A DNA stretch of 64,000 nt from JALZKA01 sp963753385. GTDB lineage: Bacteria > Actinomycetota > Thermoleophilia > Solirubrobacterales > 70-9. A program made the position numbers and the translations under genes. How positions within the stretch are numbered: the first letter of the stretch is position 1; the number at the start of each line of letters is the position of its first letter. The DNA lies in assembly GCA_963753385.1 (NCBI GenBank), contig CAVWCC010000005.1, positions 186,001 through 250,000 of the forward strand. Direction: 5' to 3'. This document shows positions 40,932-48,825 of the stretch, piece after piece. The notes under the pieces were generated by a model, which saw only the letters and a program-made list of their open reading frames with translations, did no database searches and was not told the origin of the DNA.

Positions 40932-41988
40932 TCAGGTCAGCGTCGTGATCATCAGCAGGGCCGAGACCGCGAAGTAGAGGGCGGTCAGGACCGCCAGGCT
41001 GACGCGATCGGCGCGCACGGCCGCCGAGATGTCCCCGGTCGCGTCGACCCAGGAGTTGCGGACGATGATCGCCATCGTCAGGACGACGAACGCGTAGGCG
41101 ACGATGTAGAGCTTGTCGAGCAGGATCAGGTAGTCCACCTCGGGCAGGCTCGAGTTGCTGGTGAGCTGGAGCGCCACCAGGGTAAGCAGCGCCGTGATCC
41201 CGATCCCGATGCGGCCCTCGACGTACTGCGGGTGGACCATCAGGGAGAGTGCCGCGGTGAGCGCGACGAGCAGCAGCGGCAGGAGCAGCTTCAGCGCGTA
41301 GGTGCCGGCCGGGCGCTCGAGCGGCAGGTCGATGATCGCGCGCGAGTAGGCGATCTTCTCGAAGCGGGGGTCGCCGAAGTTGCTGTCATATTGGTTCGAG
41401 ATCACCTCGAGCGTCGGATCGCCGATCTCCCAGCCGGGGATCGCGAGGTCGCGGGAAAGCGCGATCGGGTCCTCGTCCGGGACGAAGACGAGGTTGCTCG
41501 CGTCCTCGGCCGAGTCCTCGAACGTCATCTGGAGGTGCTGGGTGTCGAACGGATAGCGCTCGAGCGGCAGCTTGGTGTTGAACTTGCCCTGGTTGCGAAG
41601 CACCTGGTAGAGCGTCCCGTCGCGGAGCACCTCGGGCTTCGACGTCTCGTAGGTGAGGATGTGGCCCCAGATCGAATGCGTTCAGGAACTCGAACGAGCG
41701 CGAGGGTCGATCTCCGGGTTGTCCCACTTGAACCACATGTACATGTCCACGTTGTAGGAGTGGGACTGCAGGTCGAGCTGCTGGACGTCGTTGATCAGCG
41801 CCCCGACGCGCACGATGTCCGGTCCGCCCTTGCCGCCACCCCCGTCCGCTCGATCGCCCGAGCCGCGCTCGGATGCCTCCTGCGCGCCCTCGACCGGGGC
41901 GGCGTCCTGGGCCGGCGAGCGACGCGCAGACCGCAGTCGCGATTAGCGCCACGAGGCCTGCCCGGAGCGGACGAGCCCGGTTCCCCAC
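40932..41988 (-). pseudogene. Pentameric ligand-gated ion channel homologue, with frameshifts
   Basis: The C-terminal 232 codons (from 41630) encode the end of the extracellular domain with the loop YPFDTQHLQMTFE, which corresponds to the Cys-loop (no Cys, as in bacterial GLIC/ELIC), and four membrane helices, including the M2 pore segment GIGITALLTLVALQLTS. The N-terminal part is split over frames: a signal peptide from the GTG at 41988, the QLDLQSHSYNVDMYMWFKWDNPEID region, and RSFEFLNAFD. Breaks lie near 41906-41916 (+1), 41700-41708 (-1) and 41663-41673 (+1). Either the gene is decaying or the sequence has indel errors. If intact it would be about 350 residues. Confidence 0.78.
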
Positions 41989-42018
41989 GCGGGGATTGAA
42001 TCACGAAAAGCCCAGAGG

Positions 42019-43131
42019 CTAGGCGCGCGACCGCTTGAACTCGTGGCGGAGATCCAGCGCGTGGGCGATCCGGCGCACGTCGTGGGCCTGGTCGGCCATG
42101 ACGAACGTGACGCCGACCCCGCTCCGCCCCGCGCGGGCGGTGCGCCCGATGCGGTGCACATAGCCGTCGCGGTCCTCGGGCGGGTCGAAGTTGATCACGT
42201 GGGTGATGCCGGGGACGTCGATGCCCCGAGCCGCCACGTCGGTGGCGATCAGCGCATCGAGGCGGCCCCGCTCGAACGCCGCGAGCGTCCGGGTGCGGTT
42301 GCCCTGCGCCTTGCCGCCGTGCATCGCGGCCGCGTTGACCCCGCGCGCTGCCAGCCGCTTGGCGAGGCGGTCGGCGCCGCGCCGGGTCCTGACGAAGACG
42401 AGCGACAGGCCGTCGTCCTGCCCCTTCAGCTCGTTGACCAGCGCGTTCAGCTTGTGCTGGTGCTCGACGCCCACGAACCGGTGCTCGATGTCGGGACGTG
42501 AGTCCTCGGTGACGAGATTCTCGTGACGCTTGGCGCCACGGGTGTGCCGCTTCGCGAGGCCGTCGACCTCGCCCTGGAGGGTGGCCGAGAACAACAGCGT
42601 CTGGCGCTTCGACGGGGTGAGCTTCAGGATTCGCTCCACGTCCGGGCGAAAGCCCATGTCGAGCATCCGGTCGGCCTCGTCGAGGACGGCGATCCGCACG
42701 TAGTCGAGCGTCAGCGCCCGGCGCTCGAGCAGGTCGAGCAGGCGCCCGGGGGTGGCGACCAGAAGGTGCGCCTTGCGCGCCCGCTTGATCTGCGGCTGGA
42801 TCCCGACGCCACCGAACACGGCCAGCGTCTGGAGGTCGCGAGCCTGGGCCAGCGGCCGGGCCTCGGCGACGATCTGCGCGGCCAGCTCCCGGGTGGGCGC
42901 CAGCACCAGTGCCGCCGGCCGCCGAGCGCCCGGGTCGATCCGATCGAGGATCGGGGCGACGAACGCCAGCGTCTTGCCCGAGCCGGTCGGCGACTGGGCC
43001 AGGACGTCATGGCCGGCGAGGACGTCGGGGACGACCAGGCTCTGGATCGGAAACGGCTCGGTGATTCCCTGTTTGGTGAGTGTTCTCGCGACAGGGCGCG
43101 AGATGCCGAGATCGGCAAACGTTTGAGACAT
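42019..43131 (-). CDS. DEAD-box RNA helicase
   Basis: 370 residues from the ATG at 43131, preceded by AAAGGAG. The motifs are in order: Q motif (GITEPFPIQ), motif I SPTGSGKT, Ia PTRELA, Ib TPGR, II DEAD (VLDEADRM), III SAT, IV VFVRT, V ATDVAARGID and VI HRIGRTARAG. The protein is short, with no C-terminal extension (ends EFKRSRA), like RhlE-type helicases, which unwind RNA in ribosome assembly or decay. It follows the Delta12 desaturase gene on the same strand; cold-related co-regulation is possible. Confidence 0.95.
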   Translation of the reverse strand: MSQTFADLGISRPVARTLTKQGITEPFPIQSLVVPDVLAGHDVLAQSPTGSGKTLAFVAPILDRIDPGARRPAALVLAPTRELAAQIVAEARPLAQARDLQTLAVFGGVGIQPQIKRARKAHLLVATPGRLLDLLERRALTLDYVRIAVLDEADRMLDMGFRPDVERILKLTPSKRQTLLFSATLQGEVDGLAKRHTRGAKRHENLVTEDSRPDIEHRFVGVEHQHKLNALVNELKGQDDGLSLVFVRTRRGADRLAKRLAARGVNAAAMHGGKAQGNRTRTLAAFERGRLDALIATDVAARGIDVPGITHVINFDPPEDRDGYVHRIGRTARAGRSGVGVTFVMADQAHDVRRIAHALDLRHEFKRSRA

Positions 43132-43230
43132 GTGTGTGCTCCTTTCGCGGCCGGTGGCCGCGGGGCAGTTCGGGAGATTCGATTCGACCCGAACTGCGAC
43201 GGAGCGCAACAAGGACTGAGACGAAACCTC

Positions 43231-43250
43231 ACGGACGAACGTACGTCCGT
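43231..43250. promoter_or_regulatory. 20-base near-perfect palindrome between desaturase and helicase genes
   Basis: ACGGACGAACGTACGTCCGT is symmetrical except for one base pair of the dyad. It lies 29-48 bases after the desaturase stop and 100-119 bases before the helicase start. It could be a TetR-type operator for the helicase or a terminator hairpin for the desaturase; it has no T run. Confidence 0.4.
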
Positions 43251-43278
43251 GCCGGAGACGGTAGCAGGAGCGCGGTGT

Positions 43279-44334
43279 CTAGCTGGCGCTCGCGGAGGCG
43301 GGCCGGGCGCTCAGCCGCTCCTCGCGCGCGTGGCGCCGTGCCTCGGCGAACGTAACGAGGCGGCCGCGCTTCTCGTCCCAGAGCTTCAGGCGGACCGAGC
43401 AGATCCCCTGCCAGAAGGTGAGGATCGGCACCTGGTGGAAGATCTCGTTCTCGTTGTGCGCGCGCTGGAGGTTGTAGTTCGGGATGCGCGCGTTCAGGTG
43501 GTGGACGTGGTGCAGGCCGATGTTGCCGGTGAAGAACTGCAGTGGCTGCGGCAGCTTCAGGTACGAGCTGCCCTGGAGCGCGGCCTCGGTGTAGCTCCAG
43601 TTCTCGCCGTTCTCCCAGTAGACGTCCTCGAACTGGTGCTGGACGTAGAACAGCCAGACCCCGGCGGTCCCGGCGAGGACGACCGTGGGCAGCTGGATCA
43701 GCAAGTACTCCCACCAGCCGATCGCGAAGCAGATCCCGGTGATCAGGAGGACGAGCGCGATGTTCGTGCCGATCACGCTGCGGCGCATCTGCTTCGTGGC
43801 GTTCGAGGGCAGAAACCGCGGCCCGATCATCAGCGACCAGATCGGCCCGATGCCGAACATCACCAGCGGATGGCGGAACAGCCAGTAGCCGAGCCGCCCC
43901 TTCCAGCCCCGCGCCTGATACTCCGCGACGGTCAGCGTGGGCACGTCGCCGGTGCCGCGCCGGTCGAGGTCGCCGGCGCTGCCGTGGTGGGCAACGTGAT
44001 GGTGGCGCCAGTTGTAGAACGGCTGCATCACGAGCAGCCCGATCACGACGCCGAAGCGGTTGTTGAACTTGCGCGAGGGCAGGAACGAGCCGTGGGTGCA
44101 GTCGTGGAAGAGGATGAATGTCCGCAGCAGGAACCCCGATGCCGGGATCGCCACGGCCAGGACCAGCCAGTAGGAGACATCGAGCAGCTGGTACATCACG
44201 ACCATCAGCGCCAGGTAGGGCACCACCGACGTCGCGATGTCGAGCAGGCTGCGGCCCAGGTGGGGCCGGGCGTAGGGGTCGAGGGCGTCAGCCCACTCGG
44301 GTCGCTGGCGCGTGGAGGTGGCGACGGACGTCAT
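43279..44334 (-). CDS. Fatty acid desaturase (Delta12/omega-6 type)
   Basis: 351 residues with four to six membrane segments and the di-iron histidine boxes of the acyl-lipid Delta12 group: HDCTH at 77-81, HHHVAHH at 111-117 and HHVHH at 275-279, in the typical NIGLHHVHHLNARIPNY context. It would add a second double bond or act on oleate-type chains. It is a different subfamily from the desaturase at 3474. An iron box lies 30-43 bases before the start, so it may be under control by iron. A palindrome and then a helicase gene follow. Confidence 0.92.
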   Translation of the reverse strand: MTSVATSTRQRPEWADALDPYARPHLGRSLLDIATSVVPYLALMVVMYQLLDVSYWLVLAVAIPASGFLLRTFILFHDCTHGSFLPSRKFNNRFGVVIGLLVMQPFYNWRHHHVAHHGSAGDLDRRGTGDVPTLTVAEYQARGWKGRLGYWLFRHPLVMFGIGPIWSLMIGPRFLPSNATKQMRRSVIGTNIALVLLITGICFAIGWWEYLLIQLPTVVLAGTAGVWLFYVQHQFEDVYWENGENWSYTEAALQGSSYLKLPQPLQFFTGNIGLHHVHHLNARIPNYNLQRAHNENEIFHQVPILTFWQGICSVRLKLWDEKRGRLVTFAEARRHAREERLSARPASASAS

Positions 44335-44363
44335 TGAAGGGCAGGCAGCATAGTGGCTCCAGG

Positions 44364-44377
44364 TTAGGCTTGCCTAA
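44364..44377. promoter_or_regulatory. DtxR/IdeR-like iron box upstream of the Delta12 desaturase
   Basis: TTAGGCTTGCCTAA is a perfect 6-base inverted repeat around two bases, with the half-site TTAGG/CCTAA of DtxR-type regulators. Read from the minus strand with flanks it agrees with the 19-base consensus at 14 positions. It is 30-43 bases upstream of the desaturase start. Confidence 0.6.
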
Positions 44378-44452
44378 TAATCGGCACGACACCCGAAAGG
44401 GGTGAAACGCTGTCGAAGCCGCAGGTGCCGCAGTACGTCGGACGTGGGAGGC

Positions 44453-44520
44453 GTGAGCGCTCCGCTCCTCGCCGCCGACGGCCCCTCACTGCTCTGGCCC
44501 GCATTCTACGCACATCCGCC
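44453..44520 (+). pseudogene. Remnant of the 5' end of the 5'-3' exonuclease gene
   Basis: The frame from the GTG at 44453 reads SAPLLAADGPSLLWPAFYAHP, against PAPLLAVDGPSLLYRAFYALP at the start of the intact gene at 46296. The similarity also holds at base level (for example GCTCCGCTCCTCGCCG in both). It stops after about 23 codons and a terminator hairpin follows. Both copies point the same way and flank the PhoX-like gene. Confidence 0.75.
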
Positions 44521-44537
44521 CGAGTCCGAGCGGAAAG

Positions 44538-44565
44538 GGAGGGCCCCGCCGGAGCGGGGCCCTCC
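44538..44565 (-). terminator. Strong terminator downstream of the PhoX-like gene
   Basis: A 12-base perfect stem (GGAGGGCCCCGC and GCGGGGCCCTCC) around a 4-base loop, 38 bases past the stop at 44603. On the minus strand it is followed by CTTTCC. Confidence 0.7.
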
Positions 44566-44602
44566 TCCCGTGTTCGGTGCGTTCGGCCGCGGCGGCCGCT
44601 CG

Positions 44603-46177
44603 CTATTCGTCTCCGTCGATCGTGTAGACGTCGCGGAAGTTGCGGACGTGCATCGCCAGCAGCTGCCCGTGCTCAACGGTCGCCGGGTCGCCACTGGGCG
44701 CATGGATCTGCGCGTCGAACAGGAACCAGCCCCGTCCGATCACGTTCTTCGCGTCGATGATCCCGCTCGACTCCTCGTCCTGGGTGATGAAGCCGGGCGC
44801 GCCGGTGCGGAACAGGTTCTCGTCGAACTCCGCTACCACACCGCGATCGCCGTTGGCGATCTTGTAGGCGACGATCCGCGCGAGCTGGGCGTTGTTGCCC
44901 GGGTCCTCTTGGATCAGGAGATTGCCGCGCGTGTCGATGCCCATGTTGTCGGGCTTGTTGAGGTACGGCTCCTCGGTGCCGTCGAGCAGCAGCTCGAGCG
45001 TTCCGCCCTGCTCCGGGTGGTTGACGTTGTCGAACCGGATCCGCCAAAGACCGCCACCGTCGCGTGTCACCGACGGCTCGTCAGGCACGACGCCCGGCGA
45101 CCCCTCGGTCGTTACGAAGTAGAAGTCGTTCGGATTCCCCGGGTCCCAGTGGCCGTCTTCGATCCGGTTGAGGGTCAGCCCCTTGGCGGTTCCCTCGGCG
45201 TTCTGGCGCGCGCCGGAGCGATCCCAGTCGACCACCTCGTCCGTGCCGAGGTCGAACTCCGCGGGGTTGCCCTTGCCGTACGTGGCGCGGAACTCCGCGT
45301 CGGAGTCGACGGTCTCGTTGTCGAGGTCGAGCACGAAATCGGTGCCGTTGGTCAGGCCAGCCTTGTCGAAGGCGTTCCCGTTCCGCTGCTTCTCGCCGAT
45401 GTAGACCCAGACCTGGCCGGTAGCCGTGTCCTCCATCCCCATCGTCATCGTGACCTTGTTGTCCGTCGGTGCGGGCTTGGTGTTCTCCCACGAGAACAGC
45501 CCGAGGCGCGGCAGCTGCTGTGCCTGCCCGTCCATCGTGACGCCGAAGACGCGGCCCTCGTCACCGACCTCCTCGTTGCCGAACCAGACCTGCCCACGGA
45601 AGCCCTTGCGGGAGTCCTCGTCGAACAGTTGTCCCGGGTCGGACAGCGTGCCGGAGCACCACCGTCCGAACGCGGCGAGCTGCGCCGGGAACGTGTCGGT
45701 GGCATCGCGGGGGTTGACGCCGCCGGCCGACGGCACCGCGCGATACCGGCGCTTGACGTAGTCCCAGTAGCGGACGTCGGGGTCGACCAGGTCCTTGCCC
45801 TCCTCGACCGCGAACGTGTCGCTGTCGATGTCGAGCTCGCTGACGAACGCGCCCTGTTGCCCGTGCCGGCGAACGCCGCCCACGGTCTGTCCGAGTTCGT
45901 GGTTCATCAGCAGCGTGAAGTCGCGGCTGTCGGGGTCGTTGTAGGCGCCGAGGCCATCGGGGATCCCGACCATCTCGTAGCCGTCGCCGGCAGCGCCGGC
46001 GTCCGCGACGGTCAGCAACGACTTGATCCCGACGCCATCCGCAACCGGAAGCACGTATGGGTCGGTGGGGGTGCTGGGCCCGCGGCTGGTGCCAGCCGGA
46101 GCCGCGAACGCCGCGACGGCCCCGATCGCTCCGATCGCAAGCGTTGCAGCGCCAAGGGCAGTCCTCCTGCCTCTCAT
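44603..46177 (-). CDS. Secreted PhoX/DUF839-type protein (alkaline phosphatase-like)
   Basis: 524 residues from an ATG preceded by AAAGGAG. The N-terminus is a basic signal peptide (GAATLAIGAIGAVAAFAAPAG). The body is a beta-propeller-like sequence with the PhoX/DUF839 landmarks: MNHELG near residue 90, GNEEVGDEGRVFGV, VYIGEK, and DNMGIDTRGNLLIQEDPGNN, where Glu and Asp residues would bind Ca2+/Fe3+. It may be a calcium-dependent phosphatase outside the cell, but this subgroup also has members without known activity. It is bounded by the exonuclease remnant and the intact exonuclease gene. Confidence 0.8.
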   Translation of the reverse strand: MRGRRTALGAATLAIGAIGAVAAFAAPAGTSRGPSTPTDPYVLPVADGVGIKSLLTVADAGAAGDGYEMVGIPDGLGAYNDPDSRDFTLLMNHELGQTVGGVRRHGQQGAFVSELDIDSDTFAVEEGKDLVDPDVRYWDYVKRRYRAVPSAGGVNPRDATDTFPAQLAAFGRWCSGTLSDPGQLFDEDSRKGFRGQVWFGNEEVGDEGRVFGVTMDGQAQQLPRLGLFSWENTKPAPTDNKVTMTMGMEDTATGQVWVYIGEKQRNGNAFDKAGLTNGTDFVLDLDNETVDSDAEFRATYGKGNPAEFDLGTDEVVDWDRSGARQNAEGTAKGLTLNRIEDGHWDPGNPNDFYFVTTEGSPGVVPDEPSVTRDGGGLWRIRFDNVNHPEQGGTLELLLDGTEEPYLNKPDNMGIDTRGNLLIQEDPGNNAQLARIVAYKIANGDRGVVAEFDENLFRTGAPGFITQDEESSGIIDAKNVIGRGWFLFDAQIHAPSGDPATVEHGQLLAMHVRNFRDVYTIDGDE

Positions 46178-46295
46178 CAGGTCTCCTTTCGGAAGTACGC
46201 AGTCGAAGGTCCTGCCCCTCGGCCCGTGTTCTATGGAACCGCAGGCCGGCGGGTGTTAGCGCGCCGTGAACGCTTGATCCCGATACCGTCAGCGG

Positions 46296-47156
46296 ATGCC
46301 CGCTCCGCTCCTCGCCGTCGACGGCCCGTCGCTCCTCTACCGCGCCTTCTACGCGCTCCCCGACTCGATCAAAGATGGCGCCGGCCGCCCGGTGAACGCG
46401 CTGCTCGGCACCACGAACATCGTGCTCCAGGAGATCGAGCGCCACGAGCCCCGGGCGGTGGTGCTCTGCTTTGGCGCCGAGGCCGCCGAGTACCGCGTCG
46501 AACTCCACTCGGGCTACCACGCCGACCGCCCCGAGGTGCCGGACGACCTCCAGCCCCAGTGGCACGAGGTCCCCGAGTTCTTCGGCTCCTTCGGCTGGGT
46601 CGTCAGCGCCCACGAGACGCTCGAGGCGGACGACCTGCTCGGCAGCTACGCGCGGCTCGAGGCCGAGGCCGGCGGCCACGCGCTGCTCCTGACCGGCGAC
46701 CGCGACATGTTCCAGTGCGCCTCCGACGTGGTGCGAGTGCTGTACCTGACGACCGGTACCCGCGGGGCCGTCGAGGTGGGTCCCGACGAAGTGGTCGAGC
46801 GGTACGGGATCGCCCCGGAGCTCGTCCCCGATTTCATCGCGCTCCGCGGCGACCCCTCGGACGGCATCCCGGGCGCGAAGGGCGTCGGCGCCAAGACCGC
46901 CGCCGACCTGCTGCGCGAGCACGGGTCGCTCGAGGGCGTGCTCGAGCACGCGATCCGCGAGACGAGGCCGGCGCTCCGCAAGAACCTGCTCGGCGCCCGC
47001 GACGACCTGCTCGCGTTCAAGGACATGGCGACGCTTCGCGACGCCGGGGTGAAGCGCCCGCGCGATAAGCGCACCGACTGGAAGGGTGGAGCACGGGCGG
47101 CCGAGCGGCTCGGGATGAACCGCCTCGCCGAGCGCCTGCGCGAGAAATCTGCTTGA
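46296..47156 (+). CDS. 5'-3' exonuclease (Pol I N-terminal/FEN family)
   Basis: 286 residues. The acidic metal-binding sites of flap nucleases are present: LLAVDGPSLLYRAFYAL, CFGAEAAEYR, LEADDLLGSYARL and LLTGDRDMFQ. The helix-hairpin-helix GDPSDGIPGAKGVGAKTAADLL is the DNA-binding H3TH motif. It is a free-standing version of the DNA polymerase I 5' nuclease, which removes RNA primers and flaps. A duplicate of its first 23 codons lies at 44453. Confidence 0.93.
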   Translation: MPAPLLAVDGPSLLYRAFYALPDSIKDGAGRPVNALLGTTNIVLQEIERHEPRAVVLCFGAEAAEYRVELHSGYHADRPEVPDDLQPQWHEVPEFFGSFGWVVSAHETLEADDLLGSYARLEAEAGGHALLLTGDRDMFQCASDVVRVLYLTTGTRGAVEVGPDEVVERYGIAPELVPDFIALRGDPSDGIPGAKGVGAKTAADLLREHGSLEGVLEHAIRETRPALRKNLLGARDDLLAFKDMATLRDAGVKRPRDKRTDWKGGARAAERLGMNRLAERLREKSA

Positions 47157-47185
47157 CATAAGCACCTGCGGGAGATCGGAGGCAC

Positions 47186-47957
47186 TCAGCCGTAGCCGCG
47201 GGCGGCGTCGCCCGCCGCGCGCCCGTACGAGCCGCCGAACAGGACGGCGTGGACGAGCAGCGGCAGGAGCTGCCAGAGGGAGACGCGCTCGTCGGCGCCG
47301 TCCGCCAACGGAAATGCCTCGTCGTAGGCGGCGAAGATCCGTTCACTGGGCGAGCCGAACAGCCGCAGCATCGCGAGGTCGACCTCGCGATGCCCGCCGT
47401 ATGCGGCGGGGTCGATGAGCCAGCCCCGCCCCTGGGCGTCGGCGAGGACGTTGCCACTCCACAGGTCGCCGTGGAGGCGAGCGGGCGGCTCCGCCGGCCC
47501 GGCGAGCTCCGCGAGCCGCGCCGCTGACCGACTCGATGGCCGCGGCGTCCGTGTCCGCCAGGTTGCCGCCGTCGCGCCCCTGCTTCACCAGTGGCAGCAC
47601 GAGGTCCTGGGCATAGAGCTCCGGCCAACCGCGGCGCTCCCGTGGCACGAGGCGGGCCAGCCCGATTCGCAAGACGTCATCGGGCGAGCCCGGCGGCAGC
47701 GAACCGTGCGCGGGCGCTCCGGCACGATGGAGCGCCGCGAGGCGGCGGCCGAGCTCCTCGGCGCCCTCGGGGCTGAGCGTGCCGGGGCCGATCCGTTCGA
47801 GCGTCAGCGAGGGCGGCGTGTCGCCAACGCCAAGGATCCGGGGGACCGGTGCACCCGCCTGCCGGAGCCACCGCAGCCCGGCGGCCTCGGCCTCGAAGTC
47901 AGCGACGGTGGCGCCCGCCCGCGTCTTTACGAACGCCTCGCGCGCTGTCGCACTCAC
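47186..47957 (-). pseudogene. Fructosamine kinase family protein, broken by a frameshift
   Basis: The GTG start at 47957 overlaps the phosphatase stop (GTGA). The first frame reads FVKTRAGATVADFEAEAAGLRWL, LERIGPG and ELYAQDLVLPLVKQGRD to about 47525. The family sequence goes on one base along: ELAGPAEPPARLHGDLWSGN with the catalytic Asp, LIDPAAYGGHREVDLAML with the DFG-equivalent Asp, and SLWQLLPLLVHAVLFG. The length is 772 bases, one more than a multiple of three, and the shift is at 47513-47527. An intact product of about 256 residues would phosphorylate fructosamines or ribulosamines to repair glycated proteins. No other lesion is seen, so a sequence error is possible. Confidence 0.82.
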
Positions 47958-48424
47958 GCTGCCTGGCCCGCGCGGATGTCGTCGAGCAGGGCTTGGCAGC
48001 AGCGCCCGACGATCTCGACCACCTCCGCGAAGCCCTCGTCGCCGCCGTAGTACGGGTCGGGGACATCCGTTTCCTCCCCGTCGCCGAACTCTCGAAGCAA
48101 CCGCACCCGCCCGCGCGCCTCCTCGTGGGGCGCGTGGCGCAGCAGCCTGTCGCGGTTCGAGCGGTCCATCGCGATCAGGAGGTCGTAGCCCTCGAAGTCG
48201 GATGGGTCGACCTGCCGCGCCGCTCCCGTGAGCTCCACACCGCGCTCCGCGGCAGCGGCAACCGCGCGGGGGTCCGGCGGGTCGCCGAGGTGCCAGCTAC
48301 CGGTGCCGGCGCTCTCGACCTCGATCTCACCCTCGAGCGCGGCCTCGGCGACGAGGCCGCGCATCACCGCCTCGGCGGTGGGCGAGCGGCAGATGTTGCC
48401 CAGGCAGACGAACAGGATCCGCAT
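47954..48424 (-). CDS. Low-molecular-weight protein tyrosine phosphatase
   Basis: 156 residues. The P-loop CLGNICRS (Cys7 to Arg13) and the general-acid loop DPYYGG are those of LMW-PTPs. It is cytosolic; in actinobacteria such enzymes act on protein or polysaccharide-related phosphotyrosine, and related folds are arsenate reductases. It is translationally coupled to the fructosamine kinase gene (GTGA overlap), a pairing that is common in actinobacteria and consistent with metabolite-repair roles. Confidence 0.93.
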   Translation of the reverse strand: MRILFVCLGNICRSPTAEAVMRGLVAEAALEGEIEVESAGTGSWHLGDPPDPRAVAAAAERGVELTGAARQVDPSDFEGYDLLIAMDRSNRDRLLRHAPHEEARGRVRLLREFGDGEETDVPDPYYGGDEGFAEVVEIVGRCCQALLDDIRAGQAA

Positions 48425-48453
48425 CGCGGATCAGCGTACGAGGGCGCGCCCTA

Positions 48454-48825
48454 CTAGTCGGCGTACGACGCGAACGGCTGGGCGTGTGCGTAGAGCTTGT
48501 AGAGCCGCAGGCTCCCCGCCCACTCGGGCTCGCAGGTGTGGTCGAACATCTCGTACGCAGCCTCGTCGCTGAAGTCCGACTCGGCCGTCTCCGAGCTCTG
48601 CGGCGTGAGCTGGCCGCGAATGTCCTCGATCGTGGCGTAGCGCTCTTCCTCCGTGCCCGTTACCCAATCCCGGCAGCTCGCGAGCTGCGCCGTCGAGCCG
48701 GCCACGACGGGGCCGACGCCCTCGTTCTCGGCGGCACCTTCGCCCGAATCGCTGTCGCCACAGCCCGCGAGCAGGGCCGCGGCGACGATCAGCGCCGCGG
48801 CCAAGCTGCTGCGGTTGCGGTCCAT
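48454..48825 (-). CDS. Small secreted lipoprotein of unknown function
   Basis: 123 residues. The N-terminus is a lipoprotein signal (SSLAAALIVAAALLAGC), followed by an acidic linker and a folded part with two Cys residues (LASCRDWVTGTEEER, FDHTCEPEW) that could form a disulfide. The layout resembles small heme- or ligand-binding lipoproteins, but I recognise no family. Its ATG shares one base with the stop of the beta-helix gene (TGATG), so it is the third gene of the secreted-protein operon. Confidence 0.75.
   Translation of the reverse strand: MDRNRSSLAAALIVAAALLAGCGDSDSGEGAAENEGVGPVVAGSTAQLASCRDWVTGTEEERYATIEDIRGQLTPQSSETAESDFSDEAAYEMFDHTCEPEWAGSLRLYKLYAHAQPFASYAD

Noticed and set aside
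44402..47068. An 888-codon plus-strand frame
   Set aside because: Apart from the 23-codon exonuclease remnant at its start, it is the antisense of the PhoX-like gene and an off-frame reading of the exonuclease gene.
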